A stretch of 64,000 nt of DNA from Gammaproteobacteria bacterium (GTDB lineage: Bacteria; Pseudomonadota; Gammaproteobacteria; SZUA-229), in NCBI GenBank assembly GCA_030148865.1, contig JASBSR010000006.1, forward strand, positions 1-64,000, written 5' to 3'. The notes beneath the pieces are model-generated. The model saw nothing but the letters and a program-made list of their open reading frames with translations. It was not told the origin of the DNA and ran no database searches. Shown in pieces: positions 29,975-40,521 of the stretch (positions are counted from its first letter, which is position 1; each line of letters starts with the position of its first letter). A program made the position numbers and the translations under genes.

Positions 29975-31141
29975 TCAATCCACCATTGGCAGCATCAGCC
30001 GGCGGCTATCGGCAATAACTTCGCGCTCGGGCAAATGCGGTTTCAGGCTCTGCACCAGTTTTTCTGCCGTCGCACGATAAGCAGTGAGCTTGCCGCCGAG
30101 TATGCTCACCACCCGTGGCTGGGTAGCATCGTCGCGCACAAACACTGCATCACGCGATCTAGTGAAGGCAGCACCCTCACCTGCGGGCAGCACGCGCAGA
30201 CCGGCAAAGCTTGCCTGCACATCGGAAATCGTCATGTTTTGCTGAAAATAGTGATTGTAGATTTCCAGTAAATAGCAAACTTCGGCATCAGTGGCGGTCA
30301 CGCCGGCGGGATCACCCTCAAAATCTGTCTCTGTGGTCCCCACCATAACCTGGTCTTTCCACGGCAATACGAATACGGCGCGTCGATCACCGGGTGATTC
30401 CAGATAATAGGGATGCGAAACTTTTCCGGGCAGTACAATATGCGCGCCCTGCACTAGTGCTATCGGCAAACCCCCAACTGCGGTTAAGCGATAGTGCACC
30501 TCACTCACCCAGGGGCCTGTGGCATTAATCACGACTGCCGCGCGCAGGCTATGTGCATGACCATCGCTCTGGTATTGCACGGCTATACCTTCGGCATCAC
30601 GCACCCCACGTTGCACACTAGTGTTGTATCGGATTTCTGCGCCCAGTGATAATGCCGAAGCCAGCACTGCCCGAGTTAAGCGAGCATCATCGGTCTGGGC
30701 ATCGCAATAACTGAATACTGCTTCCAGATCATCAGTGCGCAGGTCATCCAGCAGCGGCCAGTGCTTTTTCTGCACACGGTGATAGTCACGACCACTGAAC
30801 AAAGAATATAACCACAGGCCAATTGCAATCTTCCATGGTCGCCGACTGGTAGATTTGTACACGGGTATATAAAAGCGTTTCAGTTTAACCAAGTGTGGTG
30901 CATTGCTGAGTAACAGGGTGCGTTCACGCAAACACTCTTTCACCAGCGAAATTTCTGCCGATTCCAGATAACGTAGCCCACCATGGATGAGCTTTGAAGA
31001 TTTTGAAGAAGTGCCCTGCGCAGCTTCGGCGTATTGTTCCAGCAATAGCACACGGTAGCCTGCTGCGCTAGCCGCCTGTGTAACACCCGCACCATGAATC
31101 CCGGCACCGATGACTACATAGTCATATTGATTTTCAGTCAT
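29975..31141 (-). CDS. glpD: FAD-dependent glycerol-3-phosphate dehydrogenase-like oxidoreductase (short, ~389 aa)
   Basis: YDYVVIGAGIHGAGVTQAASAAGYRVLLLEQ; GTSSKSSKLIHGGLRYLE; start at MTENQYDY. Confidence 0.82.
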   Translation of the reverse strand: MTENQYDYVVIGAGIHGAGVTQAASAAGYRVLLLEQYAEAAQGTSSKSSKLIHGGLRYLESAEISLVKECLRERTLLLSNAPHLVKLKRFYIPVYKSTSRRPWKIAIGLWLYSLFSGRDYHRVQKKHWPLLDDLRTDDLEAVFSYCDAQTDDARLTRAVLASALSLGAEIRYNTSVQRGVRDAEGIAVQYQSDGHAHSLRAAVVINATGPWVSEVHYRLTAVGGLPIALVQGAHIVLPGKVSHPYYLESPGDRRAVFVLPWKDQVMVGTTETDFEGDPAGVTATDAEVCYLLEIYNHYFQQNMTISDVQASFAGLRVLPAGEGAAFTRSRDAVFVRDDATQPRVVSILGGKLTAYRATAEKLVQSLKPHLPEREVIADSRRLMLPMVD

Positions 31142-31880
31142 AACGGCAGGCATAGCGGCGCAGAAGCTCATCCTGCAAAAGTTCACCAACGTGGTCAGTT
31201 TCTACGTGAGCAATTCCCCGTTCGCTCCAGGCCAATGCCAGTTCTGCACTTTGCACGCCATATAATATCCACTGCCAGTCACCCTGCCAGACTTCATCAG
31301 TATTGATTTTTCGCTGATGACAGATTAAAAAATTCGGCTGCAATTTCACTGCAATTTTTTGCTGCGCGCTGTCATATTGGTGCAGCACCCAGCCAGTACG
31401 TATGCCGCCGCACTGTTTCACCTTTTTTATCGCAGCTTCACTGAACGATATAATCACGCACTGCGCGCTGTGTGGCGAGATCATGTCACACAGTTTGGTC
31501 ATCACTTGCTCAACGCCCCAGTGTGCCAGACTTTCTTCCTTGACTTCGATCAGCGCAATCAAACCACGACAACAGGCGATAAAATTCAGCATCTGTTGTA
31601 ACGACGGTATTTTTTCCGGCATATATTTTTCAGCAAAACGTGTTGCTTCATGCGCGCTGTATTGCTGCAGGTTAGCCAGGCTATGATCAAACACTGAGAT
31701 ATCAACTCCGCAGGTGCGCTGTAAATTATCATCGTGGATCACTGCAAATTCACCATCGGCGCACATTTGCACATCGAACTCGATGCCGCAGGCACCAGCA
31801 GCAATGGCAGCACGCGCCGCGAGTAAAGTATTTTCAGGGTAAAGCGCGGAATACCCACGATGCGCAACCAGCTTTATCAT
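31134..31880 (-). CDS. Glycerophosphodiester phosphodiesterase family protein
   Basis: VAHRGYSALYPENTLLAARAAIAAGACGIEFDVQMCADGEFAVIHDD. Confidence 0.92.
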   Translation of the reverse strand: MIKLVAHRGYSALYPENTLLAARAAIAAGACGIEFDVQMCADGEFAVIHDDNLQRTCGVDISVFDHSLANLQQYSAHEATRFAEKYMPEKIPSLQQMLNFIACCRGLIALIEVKEESLAHWGVEQVMTKLCDMISPHSAQCVIISFSEAAIKKVKQCGGIRTGWVLHQYDSAQQKIAVKLQPNFLICHQRKINTDEVWQGDWQWILYGVQSAELALAWSERGIAHVETDHVGELLQDELLRRYACRYD

Positions 31881-31882
31881 TT

Positions 31883-33289
31883 TTATTCTTCCTGAGCTGT
31901 GATGAGTGCCTGCAACACTTCCATCGCCGTATCATAACGCGACTCCAATGCCGAGTCATACTCGGGTTCAAACAGCTCGAACTCAGCTCCCGCCTGCCAG
32001 TGCGGCGGCTGCCCTGCCGCCAGCCATGCTATACCGCGCGCACTGGCTTCGCGAATGTTACCGCGTTCAACCACCAGACCGCTGAGATTCGCCAGTTTCT
32101 GACACAGTACATCCAGATTCGACAAACCGCCGCTGAGGCGCAGGCGCGACAGCTCGCATTCAGCACGCATCAACACAAGATTGGCCTGCAACATAAAGAC
32201 TACGCTCTCCACTACGCCTGCGATGCGCTGCGCGGGCGAGAGTTCGTGGTCGAGAAAATGTGGCGTGATTCCGCCATGCCACCAGGGCGACCCCAGACCG
32301 TCGACGGTATTAATATAAATCGGAGGTGTTTTAATCTCTGCCAACCAGTCGACAATATGCGCACGTGAATCAGCGATGCTATATTGTTCTGCCACCCACG
32401 CCAGCGCACTGCCGGCACCATTGATCGTAGCTTCACGCATCCAGGTAATGTCGCTGGCACCGGAAACCGCAATCCCGCTGAGCTGTTTGCGACTGGGGTG
32501 ATAGCGCTGCAGCGCGCGCATAATAAAGGCACCCGTACCGAGATTGATCCGCGCCGTAGCCTCAGCCATTGCCCCAGCGCCAAATAATGCCGCATTTTGA
32601 TCACCACTGACCGCGGTGACAGGAATCTCGTGTCCACGCAGCGACCCATAGTGATGACACACGGGCCTGACATCCGGTAACAGCTTTGGATCAACAGCAA
32701 ACCAGTCACACAGCTGGGGCGACCAGTCGAGTTGTTCAAGATCGAACAACTGGGTGCGCTGTGCATTGCAATGGTCAACCAGATAGGGCTGCTGTTCCAG
32801 CAAATGGAATAATACATAACTCACCAGCGGTGAAAATCGGTCGCTATGCTGGCTGGATGCGTCGCCGGCAAGATAATGCAGCTTGCTGGCACCGTAATGC
32901 GCTGACAAGGGCAGGCCGGACAGGGCCTGAATTTCATCGGCGTGCATTGCCAGTCGTGCCAGTGCAGAATTCGCACGCGTATCCTGCCAGCTCAGCGCCG
33001 GGGTGCAGGCAACACCCTCTTTGCACCAGCCAAGAACGGTGGAGCGTTGCGTGGCGAGGCCACAGGCGCAAATGTCATGGTCGCGCGTCTGCTGCAAAAC
33101 ATCGCGCACTACTGTGGTGACACTGGTTCGCAGTGCCCCGGCAGACTGTTCGACACGACCACCATGCATGCGCTGCAAGCCAACTTCGACCACAGATTTT
33201 GCCACTTCCTGGCCATCGGCATCGAACACAATCGCACGACTGGCGTGCGTGCCCTGATCGATTGCCAGCACACTAGACAGTGGTGACAC
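31883..33289 (-). CDS. FGGY-family carbohydrate kinase (glycerol kinase-like)
   Basis: VLAIDQGTHASRAIVFDADGQEV; GDQNAALFGAGAM; RLSGGLSNLDVLCQ; GTG start proposed at 33289 (track ORF begins 33376). Confidence 0.86.
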   Translation of the reverse strand: MSPLSSVLAIDQGTHASRAIVFDADGQEVAKSVVEVGLQRMHGGRVEQSAGALRTSVTTVVRDVLQQTRDHDICACGLATQRSTVLGWCKEGVACTPALSWQDTRANSALARLAMHADEIQALSGLPLSAHYGASKLHYLAGDASSQHSDRFSPLVSYVLFHLLEQQPYLVDHCNAQRTQLFDLEQLDWSPQLCDWFAVDPKLLPDVRPVCHHYGSLRGHEIPVTAVSGDQNAALFGAGAMAEATARINLGTGAFIMRALQRYHPSRKQLSGIAVSGASDITWMREATINGAGSALAWVAEQYSIADSRAHIVDWLAEIKTPPIYINTVDGLGSPWWHGGITPHFLDHELSPAQRIAGVVESVVFMLQANLVLMRAECELSRLRLSGGLSNLDVLCQKLANLSGLVVERGNIREASARGIAWLAAGQPPHWQAGAEFELFEPEYDSALESRYDTAMEVLQALITAQEE

Positions 33290-33749
33290 CCTCGTGCGCC
33301 AGTAATTCAAACTTGATACTATGAATCGGGCCAGAGGTGTTTCCGGAATAGCCGCCAATACCGCTGGCGGCGACAATCCGGTGACAGGGAACGATTAATG
33401 GCACAGGATTCTGCCGACAGGCATTACCGACAGCACGCGCTGAAGTGTTGAGTCGGGCGGCCACTTCACCATAAGTTTTAACCTTGCCATAACGCACTGT
33501 CAACAACTCCCGCCAGACGCTGTTCTGAAAATCCGTGCCCCGCATATTCAGTTTGACCTCGAATCTCTGACGCTCACCAGAAAAATACTGCCTGATTTGC
33601 TGCACAATACTTTTTGCCAGCGGTGATCTCGGCTGAATCGATTTTGCACTCTGCGAAATAAAATCAATTTTTACCAACTGATTGTTTTCCAGCACCAGCG
33701 CAAAATGCGCAAAGGGTGTTTTTACACTGGCCTTGTACTGCGGTTTCAT
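33273..33749 (-). CDS. ogt: Methylated-DNA--protein-cysteine S-methyltransferase
   Basis: NPVPLIVPCHRIVAASGIGGYSG active-site PCHR. Confidence 0.95.
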   Translation of the reverse strand: MKPQYKASVKTPFAHFALVLENNQLVKIDFISQSAKSIQPRSPLAKSIVQQIRQYFSGERQRFEVKLNMRGTDFQNSVWRELLTVRYGKVKTYGEVAARLNTSARAVGNACRQNPVPLIVPCHRIVAASGIGGYSGNTSGPIHSIKFELLAHEGVTTV

Positions 33750-35809
33750 GATTTGGCTGCGTGCGCAACTTTCTCGGCGTTGCGCAACAGTTCGATTTGT
33801 TGCATCGCCTGCCTGATCCAGGTGCGGCGAGTTTTATTGGCTGTCATCGCCAGCAACTCGTCGTACATAGTGTACGCGTCATCAAATAATCGGGCTTTGG
33901 TCAGAGCATCGGCGGCTTTGAAGCGTGCTGACTGTGACCAGGGATCGGACATGGTGGGATCAACAGCACGCGCTGACATTAAATACAGCCACGCAGATTG
34001 CGCATAGCGTTTCAGCGCATAATTTGATTCAGCTTTCCAGAAATATAACTCGCGCTGATATTTTGCATCCAGCCATTCATATTTCATCAGGGCGAACAAG
34101 GCCAGTGCTGCTTCGTGCTGCTCCACTGCCTGCAGATCAAACACCACCTGCAAATACTGGTCGAGCATAGCAGAATCAAGTTTCGTGAGTTTTTCAACTG
34201 CCTGGCGCAGCACGTTCACGCCGGCAGCATAATCACCTTCGAGCACCAACACCCGCGCCTTGCGCATGCGCCAGGCAAACGGGTTTTTATCTTCGGGTGG
34301 TTCTTGCAGACTCAGCATGAGGCGCGCCGCCAGTCCAATTTGACCGCTGGTCAGCGTATAGTCGACAAGACGGAAGCGCACGTCTTCCGGTAGCATTTCC
34401 AGCTTCTGGATGCGGGGACTGTCTAAATACAGTCGACTGATAATCTCCATGCCATTGTCGTTTCTCGATACCAGATCCAGCAATTCGCGGTAAGCCATAT
34501 CACGTGTTTTGGCGGCATGTGCATTAAGCGCGAGCACTGCGTAGAGTCCGCTCGCGCGTATCGGTGACTTGCTGTGAATTTTTCTCGCCAGACTGCCCCA
34601 GCCGGCATCGTCCCCGACCAGTAATTTATTCTCATTGCCGGTGGCCTGTCCGATAGCTTCGTACAGCTGCCATAAATCATCAGCATCAACCGGACTCGCT
34701 GAATCCAGCACATTGGCAGAATGCCCCAGCGCCAGCATTCTTTCCAGCGCGATGCAGGCCTTGCCGCGGTGATGCATCAATTGCTCGCGTTCATAGATCA
34801 CATAGTTATACGCCCAGACCTCGTTTTTACTCAACGGCGGTTTCGCATCTGCTTTGGGTTTTTTAACTTTCAGGCGACGTTCGTTCGCCGCCAGTTCCGC
34901 CTCTGCGGCTTTCACCACAGAGTAAGCCGCTTTCGGGTTTGCACGCACACTGGCCAGCATGGACAGGGCCTTTGCAACATCATCCGATGAATCCGCGAGC
35001 AGACTAATGACTTCTTTGTAGCGCGAGGTGCGCAGCAACACCCGCGCCTGCAGTAATTTCCACTCTTCGCCATTGGCTATATTAGTCGCAGCGTAATCCT
35101 GCTGATATTTTTGCAACGCTTTCCGGGCATCAATCACATCGTCGAGCTGCAAATACGCGCGCACAATCAACTGGCGCAGCACGACATTGGTAGCCGCATT
35201 ATCCACACCCCCGGGCTGATTCCACAACAACAGCCGCGCTTTCTGCAAAGCAGCTTCGGGTTGTTTCAGCTGCAGATGCGCCACCACCTGCTGGCCAATA
35301 AACCACTGACTGATCCGCTCGGTAATTTGCTTGCCTGAAACAGCTTTTGCCAGTAGCGCATTACTGCGCGTTAACAACTGCTGCCAGCGACCGCTATCGG
35401 CGAGCAATACCATGCGTTTATTTTCGAAGGCGTACCAATCGGGAGAATATTCCGGCCAGCGTTTTTGTTCGTCATCAAGCAGGCGCAATGCCAACGATGA
35501 CATCCCCAGCGCCACCATCTCATCGAGCTGCGCCAGTGACTGAAACGCTATCGCAGAATCTGGCACCGCTTGCATCTGTGTAGCCGATGAATGACTGCCG
35601 GCAGCGGCGTTCGCTCGCGCGGGTTGCTGCAATGGAACCGTGTGTGAGGATGCCGATTGGCTGGCTGCAGATTCTTCGGCGGCGGGTTTTTTCGACTGGG
35701 TCTGCAATGTGGTCGATGGCGCTTGAATTGCAGCATCCCCAGCCAGCTCGGCAGCATCGAGACTGAGACTGGTGAATAACAGACTACAGATCAGAACAGA
35801 TCTGCGCAT
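33746..35809 (-). CDS. Secreted/periplasmic TPR-like helical repeat protein
   Basis: Signal peptide MRRSVLICSLLFTSLSLDAA; multiple helical-pair repeats; ATGA overlap with ogt. Confidence 0.65.
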   Translation of the reverse strand: MRRSVLICSLLFTSLSLDAAELAGDAAIQAPSTTLQTQSKKPAAEESAASQSASSHTVPLQQPARANAAAGSHSSATQMQAVPDSAIAFQSLAQLDEMVALGMSSLALRLLDDEQKRWPEYSPDWYAFENKRMVLLADSGRWQQLLTRSNALLAKAVSGKQITERISQWFIGQQVVAHLQLKQPEAALQKARLLLWNQPGGVDNAATNVVLRQLIVRAYLQLDDVIDARKALQKYQQDYAATNIANGEEWKLLQARVLLRTSRYKEVISLLADSSDDVAKALSMLASVRANPKAAYSVVKAAEAELAANERRLKVKKPKADAKPPLSKNEVWAYNYVIYEREQLMHHRGKACIALERMLALGHSANVLDSASPVDADDLWQLYEAIGQATGNENKLLVGDDAGWGSLARKIHSKSPIRASGLYAVLALNAHAAKTRDMAYRELLDLVSRNDNGMEIISRLYLDSPRIQKLEMLPEDVRFRLVDYTLTSGQIGLAARLMLSLQEPPEDKNPFAWRMRKARVLVLEGDYAAGVNVLRQAVEKLTKLDSAMLDQYLQVVFDLQAVEQHEAALALFALMKYEWLDAKYQRELYFWKAESNYALKRYAQSAWLYLMSARAVDPTMSDPWSQSARFKAADALTKARLFDDAYTMYDELLAMTANKTRRTWIRQAMQQIELLRNAEKVAHAAKS

Positions 35810-35833
35810 TAGACTTTTTCTGGGCACAAATAA

Positions 35834-35866
35834 AAATGGCTCATGGAGGTTAACCATGAGCCATTT
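35834..35866 (-). terminator. Hairpin between rplS and the TPR gene, terminator-like on the minus strand
   Basis: AAATGGCTCATGG-N7-CCATGAGCCATTT perfect 13-bp inverted repeat, followed on the minus strand by a T-rich tract. Confidence 0.75.
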
Positions 35867-36045
35867 GAGTGTAAACCGCAAGATTAGTTTGAAAACTCGG
35901 CGCTAGCCCGGGTTTTCGTGGCACTTGGATGCGCCACCATTTTTGATCGCTAAGCAGCGAGCAAAAATGAAGCACGGAGGAAAATCGCATTTTGTTCAGT
36001 GCTTGCTCTGATAATTCATGGAGGAATTAGTCAGAGCGTCTTAAA

Positions 36046-36390
36046 TCACAGTTTTTCTTTAATACGTGCTGCCTTGCCGGTGAGACCACGAATGTAGTAC
36101 AGCTTGGCACGACGCACTTTACCACGGCGTTTTACTTCGATATCTGCCACCACGTGGCTGAAAGTCTGGAACACACGCTCAACACCTTCGCCGTGCGAAA
36201 TTTTGCGCACGGTGAAAGCAGAGTTGAGACCGCGATTGCGCTTGGCGATGACCAGACCTTCAAACGCCTGCAGACGTTCACGTTCACCTTCCTTGACACG
36301 CACCTGAACCACCACGGTATCACCGGGATAGAACTCAGGCACTTTGCGGCTCATCTGTTCCGCTTCCAGCTGTTGAATAATGTTGCTCAT
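36046..36390 (-). CDS. rplS: 50S ribosomal protein L19
   Basis: [46 protein letters not shown]. Confidence 0.98.
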   Translation of the reverse strand: MSNIIQQLEAEQMSRKVPEFYPGDTVVVQVRVKEGERERLQAFEGLVIAKRNRGLNSAFTVRKISHGEGVERVFQTFSHVVADIEVKRRGKVRRAKLYYIRGLTGKAARIKEKL

Positions 36391-36411
36391 TGTCGTACTC
36401 CGCTTATGCGT

Positions 36412-37158
36412 TTACTGTTGCACCTGTTCCTGCTGAAACTCGGCGAGTAATTTTTTTTGCTCTGCGTCCAGTTGCAGCGCGTTTAACAAATCCGGTCGTC
36501 TTAACCAGGTTCTCCCCAATGACTGCTTCAGCCGCCAGCGGGCAATCTCGCTATGGTCACCACCGAGCAAAACCTCGGGCACCACTTGTGAATCGATGGC
36601 TTCAGGCCGCGTGTAGTGCGGACAATCGAGCAGGCCATTCATAAATGAATCCTGCTCTGCCGATGCATCATCACCCAGCACGCCGGGGAGCAAACGACTC
36701 AGGGCGTCGATGACAACAGCTGCGGCCAGTTCACCACCGCTGAGCACGTAATCACCGAGCGACCATTCGGCATCGACCTGCTGCGCAATAATGCGCTCAT
36801 CAATACCTTCGTAACGGCCAGCGATCAAAATTAAATCCTGATCGACAGCCGCGGTCTCTACCAGTCGCGACTGCTGCAAAACTTCGCCCTGCGGACTCAG
36901 ATAAATCACCTGAGTGCCGGGCCGTGCTGCCGCGCGCGCGGCATTAATCGCGTCGTTCAAAGGCTGCACTTTCATCAGCATGCCGGGGCCACCGCCATAC
37001 GGCCGGTCGTCCACCGTGCGGTGTTTATCCAGCGCATAATCACGCGGATTCCAGCAGCGCAGGCTGACCGCGCCCTGCTTCAGCGCGCGACCCAGTACAC
37101 CATGTGTACACAGGCCGTGGATCATTTCCGGGAACAGCGTGATGACATGAAAATTCAT
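36412..37158 (-). CDS. trmD: tRNA (guanine-N1)-methyltransferase
   Basis: [39 protein letters not shown]; start corrected to 37158. Confidence 0.97.
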   Translation of the reverse strand: MNFHVITLFPEMIHGLCTHGVLGRALKQGAVSLRCWNPRDYALDKHRTVDDRPYGGGPGMLMKVQPLNDAINAARAAARPGTQVIYLSPQGEVLQQSRLVETAAVDQDLILIAGRYEGIDERIIAQQVDAEWSLGDYVLSGGELAAAVVIDALSRLLPGVLGDDASAEQDSFMNGLLDCPHYTRPEAIDSQVVPEVLLGGDHSEIARWRLKQSLGRTWLRRPDLLNALQLDAEQKKLLAEFQQEQVQQ

Positions 37159-37165
37159 CGCAGTC

Positions 37166-37690
37166 TCAGTCGCCACCTTCGATCCAGCTCGCATCCCAGT
37201 CGACCTGAATCTCGCCTTTGTCGAGATCGACCTTGAGCACACTGTGCTGCATCACCCAAGGAATCAGGTACTGCTGTTCACCTTTCACCACCAGTACATC
37301 ATTGGCGCCGGTTTCCAGTAAACCGCTGACTTCGCCCAGCAGCGCGCCATCTCTGCCAAGTACGCGTAGCCCGATCAGGTCTCGCCAGAAGTATTCATCT
37401 GCTTGCAGCGCTTCCAGCTGGCTGCGGACAATCCCGATCTCGCTGCCGGCGAGGAGCCGCGCGGCATCGCGATCGTCTATAGCTTTCAGTTTTGCAATCA
37501 CGGTTTTGGCCTGATTGCGCGCGGCCTCGATCTCGACTTCGCGCCAGCCCCGGCTGCTCTGGCGCAACAGCCAGGGATTGTAATCGCCTATGGCATCGCG
37601 TGGCTCGGTCCAGGAATACAGTTTGACCCAGCCTTTGACGCCAAACACGCCGGTGATTTTGCCGACAACAATAATGTCATCTGCGGCCAC
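37166..37690 (-). CDS. rimM: Ribosome maturation factor RimM
   Basis: [44 protein letters not shown]. Confidence 0.96.
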   Translation of the reverse strand: MAADDIIVVGKITGVFGVKGWVKLYSWTEPRDAIGDYNPWLLRQSSRGWREVEIEAARNQAKTVIAKLKAIDDRDAARLLAGSEIGIVRSQLEALQADEYFWRDLIGLRVLGRDGALLGEVSGLLETGANDVLVVKGEQQYLIPWVMQHSVLKVDLDKGEIQVDWDASWIEGGD

Positions 37691-37703
37691 CGGGGCAGCT
37701 GTC

Positions 37704-37958
37704 TTAAACAGCAGTGTTGGTCTGTGCTTGTTTCAGCAGGCTTTTCACGCGCTCAGAAGTCGATGCGCCGACGCTCATCCAGTGTGATGCGCGTGCCAGA
37801 TCCAGCGTCAGACGCTGTTCGCCACCGCGGGCGTTCGGGTTGAAATAGCCCAGACGCTCGATATAGCGACCGTCGCGTGAGGTGCGCGAGTCTTTCACGT
37901 CGATGTGATAGAACGGGGCTCTTTTACTGCCGCCTCTGGATAAACGAATGGTGACCAT
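37704..37958 (-). CDS. rpsP: 30S ribosomal protein S16
   Basis: [41 protein letters not shown]. Confidence 0.97.
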   Translation of the reverse strand: MVTIRLSRGGSKRAPFYHIDVKDSRTSRDGRYIERLGYFNPNARGGEQRLTLDLARASHWMSVGASTSERVKSLLKQAQTNTAV

Positions 37959-38100
37959 GTCTTCTCTCAAATAAGTATCGGGTTCAGGCATACCCAAAGA
38001 GGGCTTACCCGCAAAAAGCAGGGTATTCTACGCGATTTTTTTTCAATAGGAAACGCTTACAGCCGGCTTATTTACTGAGCTGCGGCGATTTTTTTCAGGC

Positions 38101-39474
38101 TCAGAATCCGGGGCCACCGGGGCCCATGCCGGGGGGCAGTGTGCCCTGCATGCCGCGCATCATCGCTGCCATGCCGCCTTTGGACATCTTTTTCATCATT
38201 TTCTTCATCTGCAGCTGCTGTTTCATCAGTCGATTGACATCCTGTACCTGCAAGCCGCAGCCGCTGGCGATGCGCTTTTTGCGCGAGCCTTTGATGATAT
38301 CGGGAAACGCTCGCTCTTTCGGGGTCATGGAATTGATAATCGCGATCATACGGCGGATTTCGCGGTCATTGACCTTATCCTTGATCTGCGCCGACATTTT
38401 ACCCATGCCCGGCAGCTTGTCGATCAGGCCTGACATGCCGCCCATATTCTGCATTTGCTCAAACTGGTCCTTGAGATCGTTGAAATCGAAGCTCTTGCCC
38501 TTCTTGACCTTTTTCGCCAGTTTCTCGGCCCTGGCGAGGTCGGTTTTCTGCTGCACCTCTTCGACCAGCGAGAGCACATCGCCCATGCCGAGAATACGCG
38601 AGGCAACGCGCTCGGGGTGGAAAGCTTCGAGTGCATCGACTTTTTCGCCAGCACCCATGAATTTGATCGGCTTGCCGGTGATCTGGCGAATCGACAGCGC
38701 AGCACCGCCGCGGGCATCACCATCGGTCTTGGTCAGCACCACGCCGGTGAGCGGCAAGGCCTCATCGAAGGCCCTGGCGGTGACCGCGGCATCCTGACCA
38801 GTCATGGAGTCGACCACGAACAAGGTCTCGACCGGTTTCACCGCAGCGTGAATCTGCTGGATTTCGCCCATCATCTCAGCATCGATATGCAAACGACCGG
38901 CGGTGTCGACCAGCACCACATCGATATAGTGGCGGCGGGCATAATCCAGCGCTGCCTGCGCGATCTCGGTGGGTTTCTGATCGATACTGCTGGGGAAGAA
39001 TTCAGCATCCACCTGACCCGCCAGGGTTTTCAGTTGCTCGATCGCCGCTGGACGATAGATGTCACAACTGACCAATAGCGATTTTTTCTTGTGGCGCTCG
39101 CGTAAATGTTTCGCCAGCTTGGCCACGGTGGTGGTCTTACCCGCGCCCTGCAGGCCGGCCATCAGAATCACCGCCGGTGGCTGTGCCGCCAGATCCAGCG
39201 CCTCATTGTGCGCGCCCATGACCGTGACCAGCTCGTCGTTGACGATGCGGATGAACACCTGCCCGGGATCAAGGCTGGTTAGCACTTCCTCACCCAGCGC
39301 TTTTTGCTTCACCTCGGCGATGAATTCACGCACCACGGCGAGCGCAACGTCGGCTTCAAGCAGGGCACGACGCACATCGCGCAGCGCGTCTTCGATATTG
39401 GCTTCGGTTAAGCGACCCTGACCTTTAAGTTTCTGGACGGTACTGGCAAGTCTTTCGCTGAGATTGTCGAACAT
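38101..39474 (-). CDS. ffh: Signal recognition particle protein Ffh
   Basis: MFDNLSERLASTVQKLKGQGRLTEANIEDALRDVRRALLEADVAL; GLQGAGKTTTVAKLA; M domain. Confidence 0.98.
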   Translation of the reverse strand: MFDNLSERLASTVQKLKGQGRLTEANIEDALRDVRRALLEADVALAVVREFIAEVKQKALGEEVLTSLDPGQVFIRIVNDELVTVMGAHNEALDLAAQPPAVILMAGLQGAGKTTTVAKLAKHLRERHKKKSLLVSCDIYRPAAIEQLKTLAGQVDAEFFPSSIDQKPTEIAQAALDYARRHYIDVVLVDTAGRLHIDAEMMGEIQQIHAAVKPVETLFVVDSMTGQDAAVTARAFDEALPLTGVVLTKTDGDARGGAALSIRQITGKPIKFMGAGEKVDALEAFHPERVASRILGMGDVLSLVEEVQQKTDLARAEKLAKKVKKGKSFDFNDLKDQFEQMQNMGGMSGLIDKLPGMGKMSAQIKDKVNDREIRRMIAIINSMTPKERAFPDIIKGSRKKRIASGCGLQVQDVNRLMKQQLQMKKMMKKMSKGGMAAMMRGMQGTLPPGMGPGGPGF

Positions 39475-39528
39475 GGGGATTTTTGCTGATGATGATTTAT
39501 TTTGGAGGGGGCATTATACAGTGTTGGG

Positions 39529-39627
39529 GTGGGTGCGCGCACCCACGGGCGCGAGTAGGGTGGTTTGCGAACTCTGACATTACCTGTATTGATATATCGT
39601 GGCAGTGGGTATTCGCACCCACGGGCG
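39529..39627. repeat. Two hairpin-forming GTGGGT...ACCCACGGGCG units in direct orientation
   Basis: GTGGGTGCGCGCACCCAC perfect palindrome at 39529-39546 and GTGGGTattcgcACCCACGGGCG at 39605-39627. Confidence 0.7.
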
Positions 39628-39706
39628 AAGCACTTTCTTTGTCTACAGCAACAAAGACAATGCCGCCCAAACAGCATGCGGCACCATGCCCGCTGTTTAT
39701 TACGGC

Positions 39707-40372
39707 CTACCGCCCCTTGAGATAGCGGTTATCGTCGAAGGTGCTGACCCACTCTGGCCGGTAGACCACGAACATGCTCATCAGCATTCCGGTAATGAAT
39801 GCTTCCGGATACATGGTGAGCAAGGCATAACGCGTATAGTCATGCCAGACCTCCGCCGCAGGATAAACATCACTGACGACGTAGACGATGGTGGTGGCGA
39901 AAACCGCGCTAGCGACAGCGAACGCGGCACCGAAGAAGGCATTGAGAAAGATATAAACAAAGAAGTTGTTGGGCAAACATCGGTCGACGATGCGAAAAAT
40001 GCTGAAGCTTATGGCCGCTGGCACCACCGCCAGAAGAAGCGTCTCAATCGGCAATGCCGCCCACCCGCTTCCAGCCAGGATCATGTGCGCCACCAGCACG
40101 ATAAAGATACCCAGGATCGCGAACGCCCAGCCGAACATGAGTGTCAGCAGAGTGGTGCCGAGCAGATGGATCGACAGACCGTCGATCACACCTGCCTTTT
40201 CCATCCAGATCACCATGACACCGACTACCATGCCGAGAAGGATATTGAGCGCCTGACTGTCGCGCAGGTGGTACCAGGGCGCACGCCAGATCGCGATCGC
40301 CATAGCGATCGCGAACAGCGACCAGGTCATGATCTGTGCGGCAAGGGAAAAATGACTAACGAGGATATTCAC
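39707..40372 (-). CDS. Energy-coupling factor ABC transporter permease-like membrane protein (COG3235/CbiM-like)
   Basis: Polytopic; NILVSHFSLAAQIMTWSLF..WRAPWYHLRDSQALNILLGMVVGV; GTG start proposed (track ORF starts 40441). Confidence 0.7.
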   Translation of the reverse strand: MNILVSHFSLAAQIMTWSLFAIAMAIAIWRAPWYHLRDSQALNILLGMVVGVMVIWMEKAGVIDGLSIHLLGTTLLTLMFGWAFAILGIFIVLVAHMILAGSGWAALPIETLLLAVVPAAISFSIFRIVDRCLPNNFFVYIFLNAFFGAAFAVASAVFATTIVYVVSDVYPAAEVWHDYTRYALLTMYPEAFITGMLMSMFVVYRPEWVSTFDDNRYLKGR

Positions 40373-40521
40373 TGTGGTACTTTTAATACGGAGTGTGAAA
40401 TTATAACGCGTGGAGAGTGTGCGCATATGCACTTTCGTCATTCACACGAAACACCACACAATGTCATCCCCGAAGGTGTGTACCGGGGGTCTAGTACCTT
40501 GTTATCATAATCATTAATCGG

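Noticed and set aside
39599-40510. 303-aa plus-strand ORF
   Set aside because: Antisense to the ECF permease-like gene, whose hydrophobic reading is coherent; this translation is charged, low-complexity and family-free
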